From: JAPHSX01 sp050298555
GTDB taxonomy: Bacteria; Pseudomonadota; Gammaproteobacteria; Thiohalomonadales; Thiohalomonadaceae
DNA: 64,000 nt
Assembly (NCBI GenBank): GCA_050298555.1
Contig: JBNKUL010000057.1
Coordinates: forward strand, 12,087 to 76,086
Direction of reading: 5' to 3'
In this document: piece by piece, positions 28,379 to 37,393 of the stretch
Numbering within the stretch: the stretch's first letter is position 1
Layout: each line of letters opens with the position of its first letter
The notes under the pieces: generated by a model
What the model saw: only the letters and a program-made list of their open reading frames with translations
Database searches by the model: none
Told to the model about the DNA's origin: nothing
Translations under genes and position numbers: made by a program

Positions 28379-29793
28379 CCCTGTGCCTCCAGTTGTTGTG
28401 GCAGTGCCTGTGCCGCCGCGCCGATATCGCCGGCCCCCATGGTGATCACCACATCCCCACCCTGCAGCACGGCGCTAAGGGTCTCGGGCAGGTCGGCAAT
28501 CTCGCCGACGAAGACCGGGTCGACCTTGCCGCGGGCACGGATGGCTCGGCAGAGGTCACGGCTTCCGGCGCCGGCGACCTGCTCCTCGCCGGCGGCATAG
28601 ACCTCCAGCACCAGCAGGGCGTCGACCTCGCTCAATACCTCGGTGAAGTCTTCAAACAGGTCGCGGGTACGGCTGTAACGGTGCGGCTGGAAGGCCACCA
28701 CCAGGCGGCGCTCCGGCCAGGCGGCACGGGCCGCCTGGATGGTGGCCGCCACCTCGCGCGGATGGTGACCGTAGTCGTCCACCAGCTGCACCTTGCCATT
28801 GGCGGTCTCCACCTCGGCGGTAAGGGTGAAGCGACGCCCCACCCCGGTGAACTGCTCCAGACCGCGGCAGATCGCCTCGTCGCTGACGCCGACCTCATGG
28901 GCCACGGCGATGGAGGCCAGCGCATTCAAAACGTTGTGACGCCCCGGCATATGCAGGGTCACCTGCAGCCACTCGGGCTCGTCGGGGCGGCTGACGGTAA
29001 AGTGGGTATAGAGGCCATCCTGGCGCAGGTTGGTGGCGCGGATATCGGCCTCCTCACTGTCGATGCCGTAGGTGACCACCTGACGGCTCACCTCGGGCAG
29101 GATGCCGCGCACCTCCGCATCGTCCAGGCACATCACCGCAATGCCGTAAAAGGGCAGGTGGTGCAGGAAGTCGATAAAGGTCTGGCGCAGCTTGTTGAAG
29201 TCACCGCCGTAGGTGGCCATGTGGTCGGCGTCGATATTGGTCACCACCGCGGTCATCGGCTGCAGGTAGAGGAAGGAGGCATCGCTCTCGTCCGCCTCGG
29301 CCACCAGGAAGTGGCCACTGCCGAGGCGCGCATTGGTGCCGGCGCTGTTGAGGCGGCCGCCGATGACGAAGGTGGGGTCCAGCTCTCCCTCGGCCATCAG
29401 GCTGGCGATAAGGCTGGTGGTGGTGGTCTTGCCGTGGGTGCCGGCCACCGCGATACCGTGGCGGAAGCGCATAATCTCGGCCAGCATCTCGGCACGCGGC
29501 ACCACCGGGATGCGCTGGGCACGCGCCGCCCTTACCTCCGGGTTCGCCTCGTTCACCGCCGAGGAGGTGACCACCACGTCGCAATCACTCACATTGGACT
29601 CGTCGTGGCCGATGTGGACGGTGGCACCCATGTCACTGAGGCGCTGGGTCACTGCGTTGCAACGCAGGTCGGAACCGCTCACCTGGTAACCGAGATTCAG
29701 CAGCACCTCGGCGATGCCGCCCATACCGGAGCCGCCGATACCGATCATATGAATATGGCGGATACGCCCCATCGCACGGTGCTGCGCCTTCAT
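28375..29793 (-). CDS. murC: UDP-N-acetylmuramate--L-alanine ligase MurC
   Basis: A 472-residue cytoplasmic ligase adding L-Ala to UDP-MurNAc. The N-terminal UDP-binding glycine motif HMIGIGGSGMGG and the ATP motif GTHGKTTTT are intact, and DDYGHHP marks the middle. The length is normal. The ATG at 29793 overlaps the murG stop by 4 bases, so translation is probably coupled. Confidence 0.98.
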   Translation of the reverse strand: MKAQHRAMGRIRHIHMIGIGGSGMGGIAEVLLNLGYQVSGSDLRCNAVTQRLSDMGATVHIGHDESNVSDCDVVVTSSAVNEANPEVRAARAQRIPVVPRAEMLAEIMRFRHGIAVAGTHGKTTTTSLIASLMAEGELDPTFVIGGRLNSAGTNARLGSGHFLVAEADESDASFLYLQPMTAVVTNIDADHMATYGGDFNKLRQTFIDFLHHLPFYGIAVMCLDDAEVRGILPEVSRQVVTYGIDSEEADIRATNLRQDGLYTHFTVSRPDEPEWLQVTLHMPGRHNVLNALASIAVAHEVGVSDEAICRGLEQFTGVGRRFTLTAEVETANGKVQLVDDYGHHPREVAATIQAARAAWPERRLVVAFQPHRYSRTRDLFEDFTEVLSEVDALLVLEVYAAGEEQVAGAGSRDLCRAIRARGKVDPVFVGEIADLPETLSAVLQGGDVVITMGAGDIGAAAQALPQQLEAQG

Positions 29794-30899
29794 GCCTTTA
29801 CCTCTCTCTTAATACCGGCCGCGGCCAGGCATGTTGCGGCCACCTCGGCGGTCGCTTCGGGTTTTGCCAGACGGCGGGCGCTCTGCGCCATCGCCACCAA
29901 TTTTTTTCTGCCTGCCTCAACGTCGCCGCAGTAACCACCGAGCAGTGCGGCCAGCGACTCGGCACTCATGTCGCGCTGCTGCACCATCTCGGCCGCCCCC
30001 TGCTCCACCAGGTAGCCGCCATTGGCGCTCTGGTGGTCATCCACCGCGAAGGGATAGGGCACCAGCACGCTAGCGACCCCGGCCAGGGCAAGCTCGCTGA
30101 CGGTCAGCGCACCGGCGCGGCAGATCACCAGGTCGGCCCACGCGTACTGCGCCGCCATGTCATCGATAAAGGGCATCACCTCGCCCTGCACCCCCGCCTC
30201 CTGGTAGGCGTCGCGGGTCAGCTCAAAGTGGCGTTTGCCGCACTGGTGGTGTACCTCGGGGCATAGCGCCTCGGGCAGTCGCGCCAGCGCCTGCGGGATG
30301 GTCTCGTTCAGCGCCAGGGCGCCGAGGCTGCCGCCGACCACCAGCAGGCGCAGGCGCCCCGAGCGTCCGGCGAAACGCTGCTCGGGGGCGGCCAGGGCGG
30401 CAATATCTTTTCTTACCGGGTTACCGGTGTGGCTCACCTTGTCGCCTTCAAAGGTAGCGGGGAAGGCCTCCATCACCCGTCCGGCAATGCGCGACAGCAA
30501 TTTATTGGTCAGCCCGGCGATGGCGTTCTGCTCGTGGATCAGCAGCGGCACACCGCTCAGCTTCGCCGCCACGCCGCCGGGACCGGTGACAAAACCGCCC
30601 ATCCCCAGCACCGCCTGCGGACGACGGCGACGCATTACGCCTAGCGCCTGAATGATGGCGCGGCTGATGCGTAACGGCGCGGCAAGCCAACCGAGCAGGC
30701 CGTTGCCGCGCAGCCCAGCGATGGAGATGTAGTCGATTTCGAAACCGTTGGCGGGCACCAGCTCCGACTCCATGCCGCGGCGGGTACCGAGCCAGCTGAC
30801 GCTGTGGCCGTGCTCGGCCAGGTAGTGGGCCACCGCCAGCGCCGGGAAGACGTGACCCCCGGTACCGCCTGCCATGATCAGGATACGCGCGCCGCTCAT
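29790..30899 (-). CDS. murG: Lipid II synthase MurG
   Basis: A 369-residue peripheral membrane glycosyltransferase that adds GlcNAc to lipid I, giving lipid II. The N-terminal GGTGGHVFPALA loop and the C-terminal nucleotide-sugar motif (CRAGALTVSELALAG) are intact. The ATG at 30899 overlaps the ftsW stop by 4 bases. A longer frame starting at 31085 only adds out-of-frame ftsW sequence. Confidence 0.97.
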   Translation of the reverse strand: MSGARILIMAGGTGGHVFPALAVAHYLAEHGHSVSWLGTRRGMESELVPANGFEIDYISIAGLRGNGLLGWLAAPLRISRAIIQALGVMRRRRPQAVLGMGGFVTGPGGVAAKLSGVPLLIHEQNAIAGLTNKLLSRIAGRVMEAFPATFEGDKVSHTGNPVRKDIAALAAPEQRFAGRSGRLRLLVVGGSLGALALNETIPQALARLPEALCPEVHHQCGKRHFELTRDAYQEAGVQGEVMPFIDDMAAQYAWADLVICRAGALTVSELALAGVASVLVPYPFAVDDHQSANGGYLVEQGAAEMVQQRDMSAESLAALLGGYCGDVEAGRKKLVAMAQSARRLAKPEATAEVAATCLAAAGIKREVKA

Positions 30900-32086
30900 G
30901 CCGCCCTCCTCTGGGTGACGCCGCGCTTCGGCGTCTCCAGCGAGACGCGCAGCACCAGTGCGATGGCGGTACACATCACCAGGATGCTGCTGCCGCCGTA
31001 GCTCATCAGCGGCAGGGTCAGCCCCTTGGTGGGAAGCAGCCCCATATTCACGCCCATGTTGATAAAGGCCTGCATCGCAAACCACAGCGCCGTGCCGTAG
31101 CAGAGGTGGGCGCCGAAGTGCAGTCCCGCCTCCGCGGCATTGCGGCCGATGCGGAAGATGCGTGCAATCAGGAGTACGAACAGCAGCACCACGACGCTGG
31201 CGCCCAGGGTGCCCAGCTCCTCGGCCAGTACCGCGTAGACAAAATCGGTATGCGCCTCAGGCAGGTAGAAGAGTTTCTGCACACTGCTGCCGAGGCCGAC
31301 GCCGAACCACTCGCCGCGGCCGAAGGCGATCAACGCCTGGGTCAGCTGGAAGCCGCTGTTGAAGGGGTCAGCCCAGGGGTTGAGGAAGGCGGTGAGGCGT
31401 TCCATGCGATAGGGCGAGGAGATCGCCAGCAGGGCGAAGGCGCTCAATGCCATCCCCACCAGCACGCCGAACAGCCACAGCCTGACGCCGCCGAGGAACA
31501 TCATCCCCAGGGCGGTGGCCATCAGCACCACGGTGGCGCCGAAGTCGGGCTCGGTCAGCAGCAACACACCGAACAGCAGCACCAGCGCCATCGGCTTGAG
31601 GAAACCGCCCACGGTGGTACGTACCTCCTCGCCTCGGCGCACCAGGTAACCGGCCAGGTAGATGATCATGGAGAACTTCACCAGCTCCGAGACCTGCAGG
31701 TTGAAGGGACCGAGCCTGAGCCAGCGGGTGGAGCCGTTAACGGTCTGGCCCACGCCGGGGATAAACAACGCTACCAGCAGCACCAGCGAGGCGATGATCA
31801 GCATCGGCCCGAACTGCTCCCAGATAGAGAGCGGCAGGCGCCAGGCGATCCAGGCGCAGGTGGTACCGATGCCGACGTAGAGCAGCTGGCGGATGAGGTA
31901 GTAGCCGGGCTCGCCCACCTGGCGCTCGGCGATGCCGACCGAGGCGGAGGCGATCATCACCAGCCCCAGCCCCAGCAGGGCCACGGTGGTGGTCAGCAGG
32001 ATCCAGTCGACCGACTGCGGCACCGAGTCGCGGCGCACCGCCTCCGGCAGCACCGGGCGCAGCATCATCTGTACCCAGGCACTCAT
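30896..32086 (-). CDS. ftsW: Septal peptidoglycan polymerase FtsW (SEDS family)
   Basis: A 396-residue membrane protein with about ten helices that polymerises lipid II at the septum together with FtsI. SEDS motifs are visible: RWLRLGPFNLQVSELVK, the large extracellular loop with the EAHTDFVYAVLAEELG segment, and the C-terminal LPLMSYGGSS. The start overlaps the murD stop by 4 bases, and its stop overlaps the murG start. Confidence 0.97.
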   Translation of the reverse strand: MSAWVQMMLRPVLPEAVRRDSVPQSVDWILLTTTVALLGLGLVMIASASVGIAERQVGEPGYYLIRQLLYVGIGTTCAWIAWRLPLSIWEQFGPMLIIASLVLLVALFIPGVGQTVNGSTRWLRLGPFNLQVSELVKFSMIIYLAGYLVRRGEEVRTTVGGFLKPMALVLLFGVLLLTEPDFGATVVLMATALGMMFLGGVRLWLFGVLVGMALSAFALLAISSPYRMERLTAFLNPWADPFNSGFQLTQALIAFGRGEWFGVGLGSSVQKLFYLPEAHTDFVYAVLAEELGTLGASVVVLLFVLLIARIFRIGRNAAEAGLHFGAHLCYGTALWFAMQAFINMGVNMGLLPTKGLTLPLMSYGGSSILVMCTAIALVLRVSLETPKRGVTQRRAA

Positions 32087-33441
32087 GCCTCACCTCCCTG
32101 CACCGCGGCGACGAAGGCCTCGCCCCGCTCGATGTAGTTGCGGAACATGTCGAAGCTGGCACAGGCCGGTGACAGCAGTACGCTGTCACCCGGCTTTGCC
32201 AGACGGCGCGCCTTGGTCACCGCATCACTCATGTCGCTGGCCATCACCAGCGGCGCGGCACGCAGCAGGGACTGCTCAATCAGTTTTGCATCCTCGCCGA
32301 TCAGCACCACGGCTCGGGCACGCTGCTCGACCACCGGACGCAGCGGTGCGAACTCCTGTCCCTTGGCCTGGCCGCCGACGATCAACACCACCTTCGCCCC
32401 CGGCAATCCCTCCAGTGCCGCCAGGGTGGCGCCCACATTGGTGCCCTTGGAGTCCTCGTAGTAGTTGACCCCCTCCTGCTCGGCCACCCACTGGCAGCGG
32501 TGCGGCAGGCCGGGGAAGTCACGCAGCACCTGCAGCATGGCATTCATCTCGAGACCGACCGCCTCGCCCAGCGCCAGGGCGGCCAGGGCGTTGGACCAGT
32601 TGTGGCGGCCCGGCATCTTCATCTCGGCGGTATTGAGCAGCGCCTCCCCATCTTTGGCGAGGAAGGTCTCATCACCGCGCTGCAGCAGGCCATAACCGTT
32701 CGCGCTATCGAGGCCGAAGGTGACCACATTACGCCCACTCGGCTGCATCGCCATCACCAGGGCATCGTCACGGTTGAGCAGCACGACACCGTCGCCGTGA
32801 TAGATGGTCTGCTTGATCGCCGCGTAGTGCGCGAGCGAGCCGTGGCGGTCGAGGTGATCCTCGCTGATGTTGAGCACCACCGCGGCAGCGGCGTTGAGTG
32901 AGGTGGTCACCTCGAGCTGGAAGCTGGAGAGCTCCAGCACATAGAGGTCGGGGGCCTCGCCTTCGAGCAGCGCCAACGCCGGGGTGCCGAGGTTGCCGCC
33001 GACGCGCACCTCCTTGCCGGCCGCCTTCGCCATCTCACCCACCAGGGTGGTGACGGTGCTCTTGCCGTTGGAACCGGTGATCGCCACCACCGGGGCTTTG
33101 GCGTGGCGGGCAAAGAGTTCGATATCTCCCAGCACCTCGACACCGGCCTCGATGGCGGCGGCAATGGCCGGCTGCTGCGGCGCCACACCGGGGCTGAGCA
33201 GCAGGCGCTTGGCGCTCTGCAGCAGCACCTCGTCGAACTCGCCGCAGTGGCACTCAACCTCGGGCAGCTCCTGTTTCAGCTCGTCGATGCCGGGGGGAAT
33301 ATCGCGGCTGTCGGCCACGGCAAAGCGCTCGCCCTGTGCGGCGAGGAATCGCGCGCAGGACAAACCGGTCTGCCCCAGTCCGACGACCAGGGTATCCAGT
33401 TTTGCCTGCTCTACGCTTGCCTGTGTCACAGCCAGTCCCAT
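32083..33441 (-). CDS. murD: UDP-N-acetylmuramoylalanine--D-glutamate ligase MurD
   Basis: A 452-residue ligase adding D-Glu to UDP-MurNAc-L-Ala. It shows the N-terminal VVGLGQTGLSCARF, the ATP motif ITGSNGKSTVT and the C-terminal LLSPACASFDMF. The ATG at 33441 follows the mraY stop by 5 bases with AAGGA before it; the longer frame from 33534 adds mraY antiframe residues. The length is near the E. coli value of 438. Confidence 0.97.
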   Translation of the reverse strand: MGLAVTQASVEQAKLDTLVVGLGQTGLSCARFLAAQGERFAVADSRDIPPGIDELKQELPEVECHCGEFDEVLLQSAKRLLLSPGVAPQQPAIAAAIEAGVEVLGDIELFARHAKAPVVAITGSNGKSTVTTLVGEMAKAAGKEVRVGGNLGTPALALLEGEAPDLYVLELSSFQLEVTTSLNAAAAVVLNISEDHLDRHGSLAHYAAIKQTIYHGDGVVLLNRDDALVMAMQPSGRNVVTFGLDSANGYGLLQRGDETFLAKDGEALLNTAEMKMPGRHNWSNALAALALGEAVGLEMNAMLQVLRDFPGLPHRCQWVAEQEGVNYYEDSKGTNVGATLAALEGLPGAKVVLIVGGQAKGQEFAPLRPVVEQRARAVVLIGEDAKLIEQSLLRAAPLVMASDMSDAVTKARRLAKPGDSVLLSPACASFDMFRNYIERGEAFVAAVQGGEA

Positions 33442-33446
33442 ATTCC

Positions 33447-34529
33447 TTAACGCAGTTTCAGGGTCGAAAGACCGATTAGCACCAGGATCACGGTAATGAT
33501 CCAGAAACGGACGATGACCCGGGGCTCGGGCCATCCCTTCAATTCAAAGTGGTGATGCAACGGCGCCATGCGGAAGATGCGCCGACCGGTCAGCTTGTAG
33601 GAGCCGACCTGCAGAATGACCGAGATGGTCTCCATCACGAAGACACCGCCCATGATCACCAGCACCAGCTCCTGGCGTGTCACTACCGCGACAATCCCCA
33701 GCGCCGCCCCCAGGCCGAGTGCGCCCACGTCGCCCATGAAGACCTGAGCCGGGTAGGTGTTGAACCAGAGGAAACCGAGACCGGCGCCGACCAGGGCACC
33801 GCAGAAGACCACCACCTCGCCAACGCCGGGGACGAAGGGGATGCCGAGATAGGCAGAGAAGTTGGCGTTACCGGTAACGTAGGCGAAGATACCCAGCGCA
33901 CCGCCGACCATCACCGTCGGCATGATGGCGAGGCCGTCGAGGCCATCGGTGAGGTTGACCGCATTGCTGGTGCCGACGATGACGAAATAGGTGAGGACGA
34001 TAAAGAAGGCACCCATCGGGATCGCTATATCCTTAAAGAAGGGCACGATCAGCTCCAGCTCCGCCGGCACCTGCGCGGTGTAGTAGAGGAAGAGGGCGGC
34101 GCCGAGACCGAAGAGGGTCTGCAGCAGGTACTTGTGTTTCGCCCGCAGCCCCATGGACTGCTTCTTGATCAGCTTTTTGTAGTCGTCGATCCAGCCGATG
34201 GCGCCGAAGGCAACGGTCACCGCCACCACCACCCAGATGTAGCGGTTGGAGAGGTCGGCCCACAGCAGGGTGGAGAGGACGATGGCGGCAAGGATCAGCG
34301 CCCCGCCCATGGTGGGGGTGCCCGCCTTGGAGAGGTGCGACTCGGGGCCGTCGTCACGCACGAACTGGCCCACCTGGTAGTGGCTCAGCTTGCGGATCAT
34401 CAGCGGCCCCAGCAGCAGGGAGATGAGCAGTGCACTCAGGGCCCCGAGGATGGCGCGCATAGTGAGGTACTGAAAGACGTGAAAGCCGCTTGCAAATTGG
34501 CTCAGGTAATCGGCGAGGTAGAGCAGCAT
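33447..34529 (-). CDS. mraY: Phospho-MurNAc-pentapeptide transferase MraY
   Basis: A 360-residue membrane enzyme with ten helices that joins phospho-MurNAc-pentapeptide to undecaprenyl phosphate, making lipid I. The key motifs are IDDYKKL, NAVNLTDGLDGLA and HHHFELKGW. The length equals that of E. coli MraY. It begins one base after the murF stop. Confidence 0.98.
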   Translation of the reverse strand: MLLYLADYLSQFASGFHVFQYLTMRAILGALSALLISLLLGPLMIRKLSHYQVGQFVRDDGPESHLSKAGTPTMGGALILAAIVLSTLLWADLSNRYIWVVVAVTVAFGAIGWIDDYKKLIKKQSMGLRAKHKYLLQTLFGLGAALFLYYTAQVPAELELIVPFFKDIAIPMGAFFIVLTYFVIVGTSNAVNLTDGLDGLAIMPTVMVGGALGIFAYVTGNANFSAYLGIPFVPGVGEVVVFCGALVGAGLGFLWFNTYPAQVFMGDVGALGLGAALGIVAVVTRQELVLVIMGGVFVMETISVILQVGSYKLTGRRIFRMAPLHHHFELKGWPEPRVIVRFWIITVILVLIGLSTLKLR

Positions 34530-34530
34530 G

Positions 34531-35889
34531 TTACTTCTCCCCCCCGGCGCAGAGCGCCTCGACCACGCGTTCCATGCGACTGCTGCGTGATCCCTTCACC
34601 AGTACGGTTACATCACTCTTCATCTCGGGAAGCAGTGCCTCAATCAGTTGTTGTTGTTGTGCGAAGAAGTGGCCCTGCTCGCCGAAGGCCTCGGCGGCAG
34701 CGTGGCTCAGCTCGCCACAGGCGTAGAGGCGGTCGATACCGGCATCGCGTGCCGCATCGCCCACCTGACGGTGCAACTCAGCGGCCTCCCCGCCCAGCTC
34801 GCCCATATCGCCCAGGGCGAGGTAGCGCTGGCCACGGCACTCGGCGAGCACCTTGATCCCAGCACCCATCGAGGCGGGGTTGGCGTTATAGCTGTCGTCC
34901 AGCACGGTGGCACCGTTAATGCCGCGGCGTGCCTGCAGCCGACCGCCGACCGCCTGCATCGACTCCAGCCCCCGCACGATCTGCTCGTTATCGATATTGA
35001 GCGCGGTGGTCGCGGCGATCGCCGCCAGGGCGTTCATCACGTTGTGGCGCCCCGGCAGCGCAAGGTCGATCTGCAGCTCAGCCACCGGCGTCGTCACCTC
35101 CAGGCGACTGCCGAATACATCGCCCTGCCAGCGGGCAGTGACGTCGGCCTTCTGCTCCAGGCCGAAGGTGATCACCTGATGCCCAGCGCTCAGCTCGCGC
35201 CACAGCGGGGCGAAGCTGTCGTCGGCATTGATAATCGCGACACCGTTCTGTGCCAGCCCCTCGAAGATCTCCCCCTTGGCCCGGGCTACCCCCTCCAGCG
35301 AGCCGAAGCCCTCGAGGTGGGCGGCGGCAGCATTATTGAGGATCGCCACCTGCGGGCGGGTGGTAGCGGTGAGGTAACTGATCTCGCCGGGGTGGTTGGC
35401 ACCCATCTCGATCACACCGAACTGGTGGCCCCGCTCCAGCCGCAGCAGGGTCAGCGGCACACCGATGTCATTGTTAAGGTTGCCGCGGGTCGCCAGGGTG
35501 GTACCGGCCTGGGAGAGGATCGCCGCGCACATCTCCTTCACCGTGGTCTTGCCGTTGGAGCCGGTGACCGCCAGCAGCGGCGTGCCCAGCTCATTGCGCC
35601 AGGCGTGGGCCAGTTGACCGAGGGCGAGGCGAGTGTCGTCGACGATGAGCTGCGGAATCACGCAGTCGACCGGGTGCTCCACCAGGGCGGCCACGGCGCC
35701 CGCCTCGGCGGCGGCAGCCACGTGTTGATGGCCGTCGTGATTGGGACCGCGCAGGGCGATAAAGAGGCTGCCGGAGTCGACCTGGCGCGAGTCGCTGCAG
35801 ACACCGTTAATGGCGATGTCCTGGCCGATCATGCGCCCCGCCAGCCAGCGGGCGGCGGTGGAGAGCATGGTGGCGATCCCCTCAGCCAT
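34531..35889 (-). CDS. murF: UDP-MurNAc-tripeptide--D-Ala-D-Ala ligase MurF
   Basis: A 452-residue ligase that adds the D-Ala-D-Ala dipeptide made by Ddl, finishing the pentapeptide precursor. The ATP motif VTGSNGKTTVKEM and the VLDDSYNANPASM segment are intact. The ATG at 35889 overlaps the murE stop by 8 bases; an earlier in-frame ATG at 35904 is possible but lies deeper in murE. Confidence 0.97.
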   Translation of the reverse strand: MAEGIATMLSTAARWLAGRMIGQDIAINGVCSDSRQVDSGSLFIALRGPNHDGHQHVAAAAEAGAVAALVEHPVDCVIPQLIVDDTRLALGQLAHAWRNELGTPLLAVTGSNGKTTVKEMCAAILSQAGTTLATRGNLNNDIGVPLTLLRLERGHQFGVIEMGANHPGEISYLTATTRPQVAILNNAAAAHLEGFGSLEGVARAKGEIFEGLAQNGVAIINADDSFAPLWRELSAGHQVITFGLEQKADVTARWQGDVFGSRLEVTTPVAELQIDLALPGRHNVMNALAAIAATTALNIDNEQIVRGLESMQAVGGRLQARRGINGATVLDDSYNANPASMGAGIKVLAECRGQRYLALGDMGELGGEAAELHRQVGDAARDAGIDRLYACGELSHAAAEAFGEQGHFFAQQQQLIEALLPEMKSDVTVLVKGSRSSRMERVVEALCAGGEK

Positions 35890-37393
35890 GGGCCACCTCC
35901 CCAAGCAGTCGGGCTACCGTCTCGCGGTCGCTATAGGGGACGCGCTCATGGCCAATCACCTGCTCACGCTCGTGGCCCTTACCGGCCACCAGGATCACGT
36001 CATTCAACGAGGCCAGGGCGAGGGTGCGCTCGATGGCCGCGGCACGGTCGCGGTTGATGTAGACCGCGTCGGGGTTGAGCATCTCGCTGGTGATGTCTTC
36101 GATGATGTTGATGGCATTCTCGCGGCGCGGGTTATCGTCGGTGACGATGACGCTATCGGCGTACTGCTCGGCGATGCAGCCCATCAGCGGGCGCTTCTCG
36201 GTATCGCGCTCACCGCCGCAGCCGAAGATGCACCAGAGGCGCCCTTTGGTGTGCTCACGCAGCGCCTTCAATACCTGCTCCAGGGCATCTGGGGTGTGGG
36301 CAAAATCGACCACGACCATGGGGTGATTCGTGCCGCCGAAACGCTCCATGCGCCCCGGCACCGTGGTGACGCCGTTAATGCGCGCCAGGGCATCGTCAAA
36401 TTCGAGCCCCTGCAGCAGCAGCGCACCCAGCGCCGCCAACAGATTGGAGGCGTTGAAGCGGCCCAGCAGCGGGCTATCGACCCGCCCCTCGCCCCAGCGG
36501 CTCTGTACCTCGAAGCTAAGGCCGCCGCTGTTCAGCTTCAGGCCATCACCGCCGATGTCGGGCTGGCGGGCGCTATCCAGGCCGTAGCTCACCATCTCCA
36601 CCCCTTTCGGCGGATTGGCCAGCCACTCGCGGCCCACCTCATCGTCGCTGTTGATGAGTGCGTAGCTCAGGCCCGGCATCTCCAGCAGGCGGCGCTTGGC
36701 ACCGGCGTAGCTGAGCATGTCGCCGTGGTAATCGAGGTGTTCGTGGCTGAGGTTGGTGAAGATCGCCGTATCGAAGGCGATGGCGTTGACCCGCCCCTGG
36801 TCCAGGGCGTGGGAGGAGACCTCCATCACCACCGCGCGCGCCCCTTCACCGCTCATCTTTGCCAGTTCCGCCTGCATCACCACCGCATCGGGGGTGGTGT
36901 GGCCGGTATCGTGCAGCTTGCCGTAGAGGCCGCTGCCCAGGGTGCCGACCAGGCCGCAGGGGACGGTGCTGTTGAGCGCCTGGGCAACGAACTGGCTTAC
37001 CGAGGTCTTGCCGTTGGTGCCGGTGATGCCGGTGGTCTGCATCTTGTGCGAGGGGTGGCCGTAGAAGCGCCCGGCCAGTTCGCTGACCAGGGTGTGCAGC
37101 CGCTCCACCGGGAACACCGGTATCGCGTATTGCTCGTAATCGAAGCCCTCGGTCTCGTCGGCGGGCTCCAGCGCGACGGCGCGAGCCCCGTTTTCAATCG
37201 CCTGCTCGATGAAGCGCACACCGTGGCGCACGGTGCCGGCGCAGGCGAGGAACAGCCAGCCGTCGTGCATGTCGCGGCTATCCAGGCTAAGGCCCTCGAT
37301 ATCCAGCTCGGGCAGCAGCTGGATATCGGTCAGCCCGGCGAACAACTGCTGCAGGCCGATGCCACTACCGTTATGGTTCAGCGCCACGTTCAT
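35882..37393 (-). CDS. murE: UDP-MurNAc-tripeptide synthetase MurE, meso-diaminopimelate type
   Basis: A 503-residue ligase adding the third amino acid to the stem peptide. The ATP motif ITGTNGKTSVSQF is present. The DNPR motif (VTDDNPRREN) is the known mark for meso-diaminopimelate rather than lysine, as expected in a Gram-negative cell. The start overlaps the ftsI stop by 4 bases. Confidence 0.98.
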   Translation of the reverse strand: MNVALNHNGSGIGLQQLFAGLTDIQLLPELDIEGLSLDSRDMHDGWLFLACAGTVRHGVRFIEQAIENGARAVALEPADETEGFDYEQYAIPVFPVERLHTLVSELAGRFYGHPSHKMQTTGITGTNGKTSVSQFVAQALNSTVPCGLVGTLGSGLYGKLHDTGHTTPDAVVMQAELAKMSGEGARAVVMEVSSHALDQGRVNAIAFDTAIFTNLSHEHLDYHGDMLSYAGAKRRLLEMPGLSYALINSDDEVGREWLANPPKGVEMVSYGLDSARQPDIGGDGLKLNSGGLSFEVQSRWGEGRVDSPLLGRFNASNLLAALGALLLQGLEFDDALARINGVTTVPGRMERFGGTNHPMVVVDFAHTPDALEQVLKALREHTKGRLWCIFGCGGERDTEKRPLMGCIAEQYADSVIVTDDNPRRENAINIIEDITSEMLNPDAVYINRDRAAAIERTLALASLNDVILVAGKGHEREQVIGHERVPYSDRETVARLLGEVAHG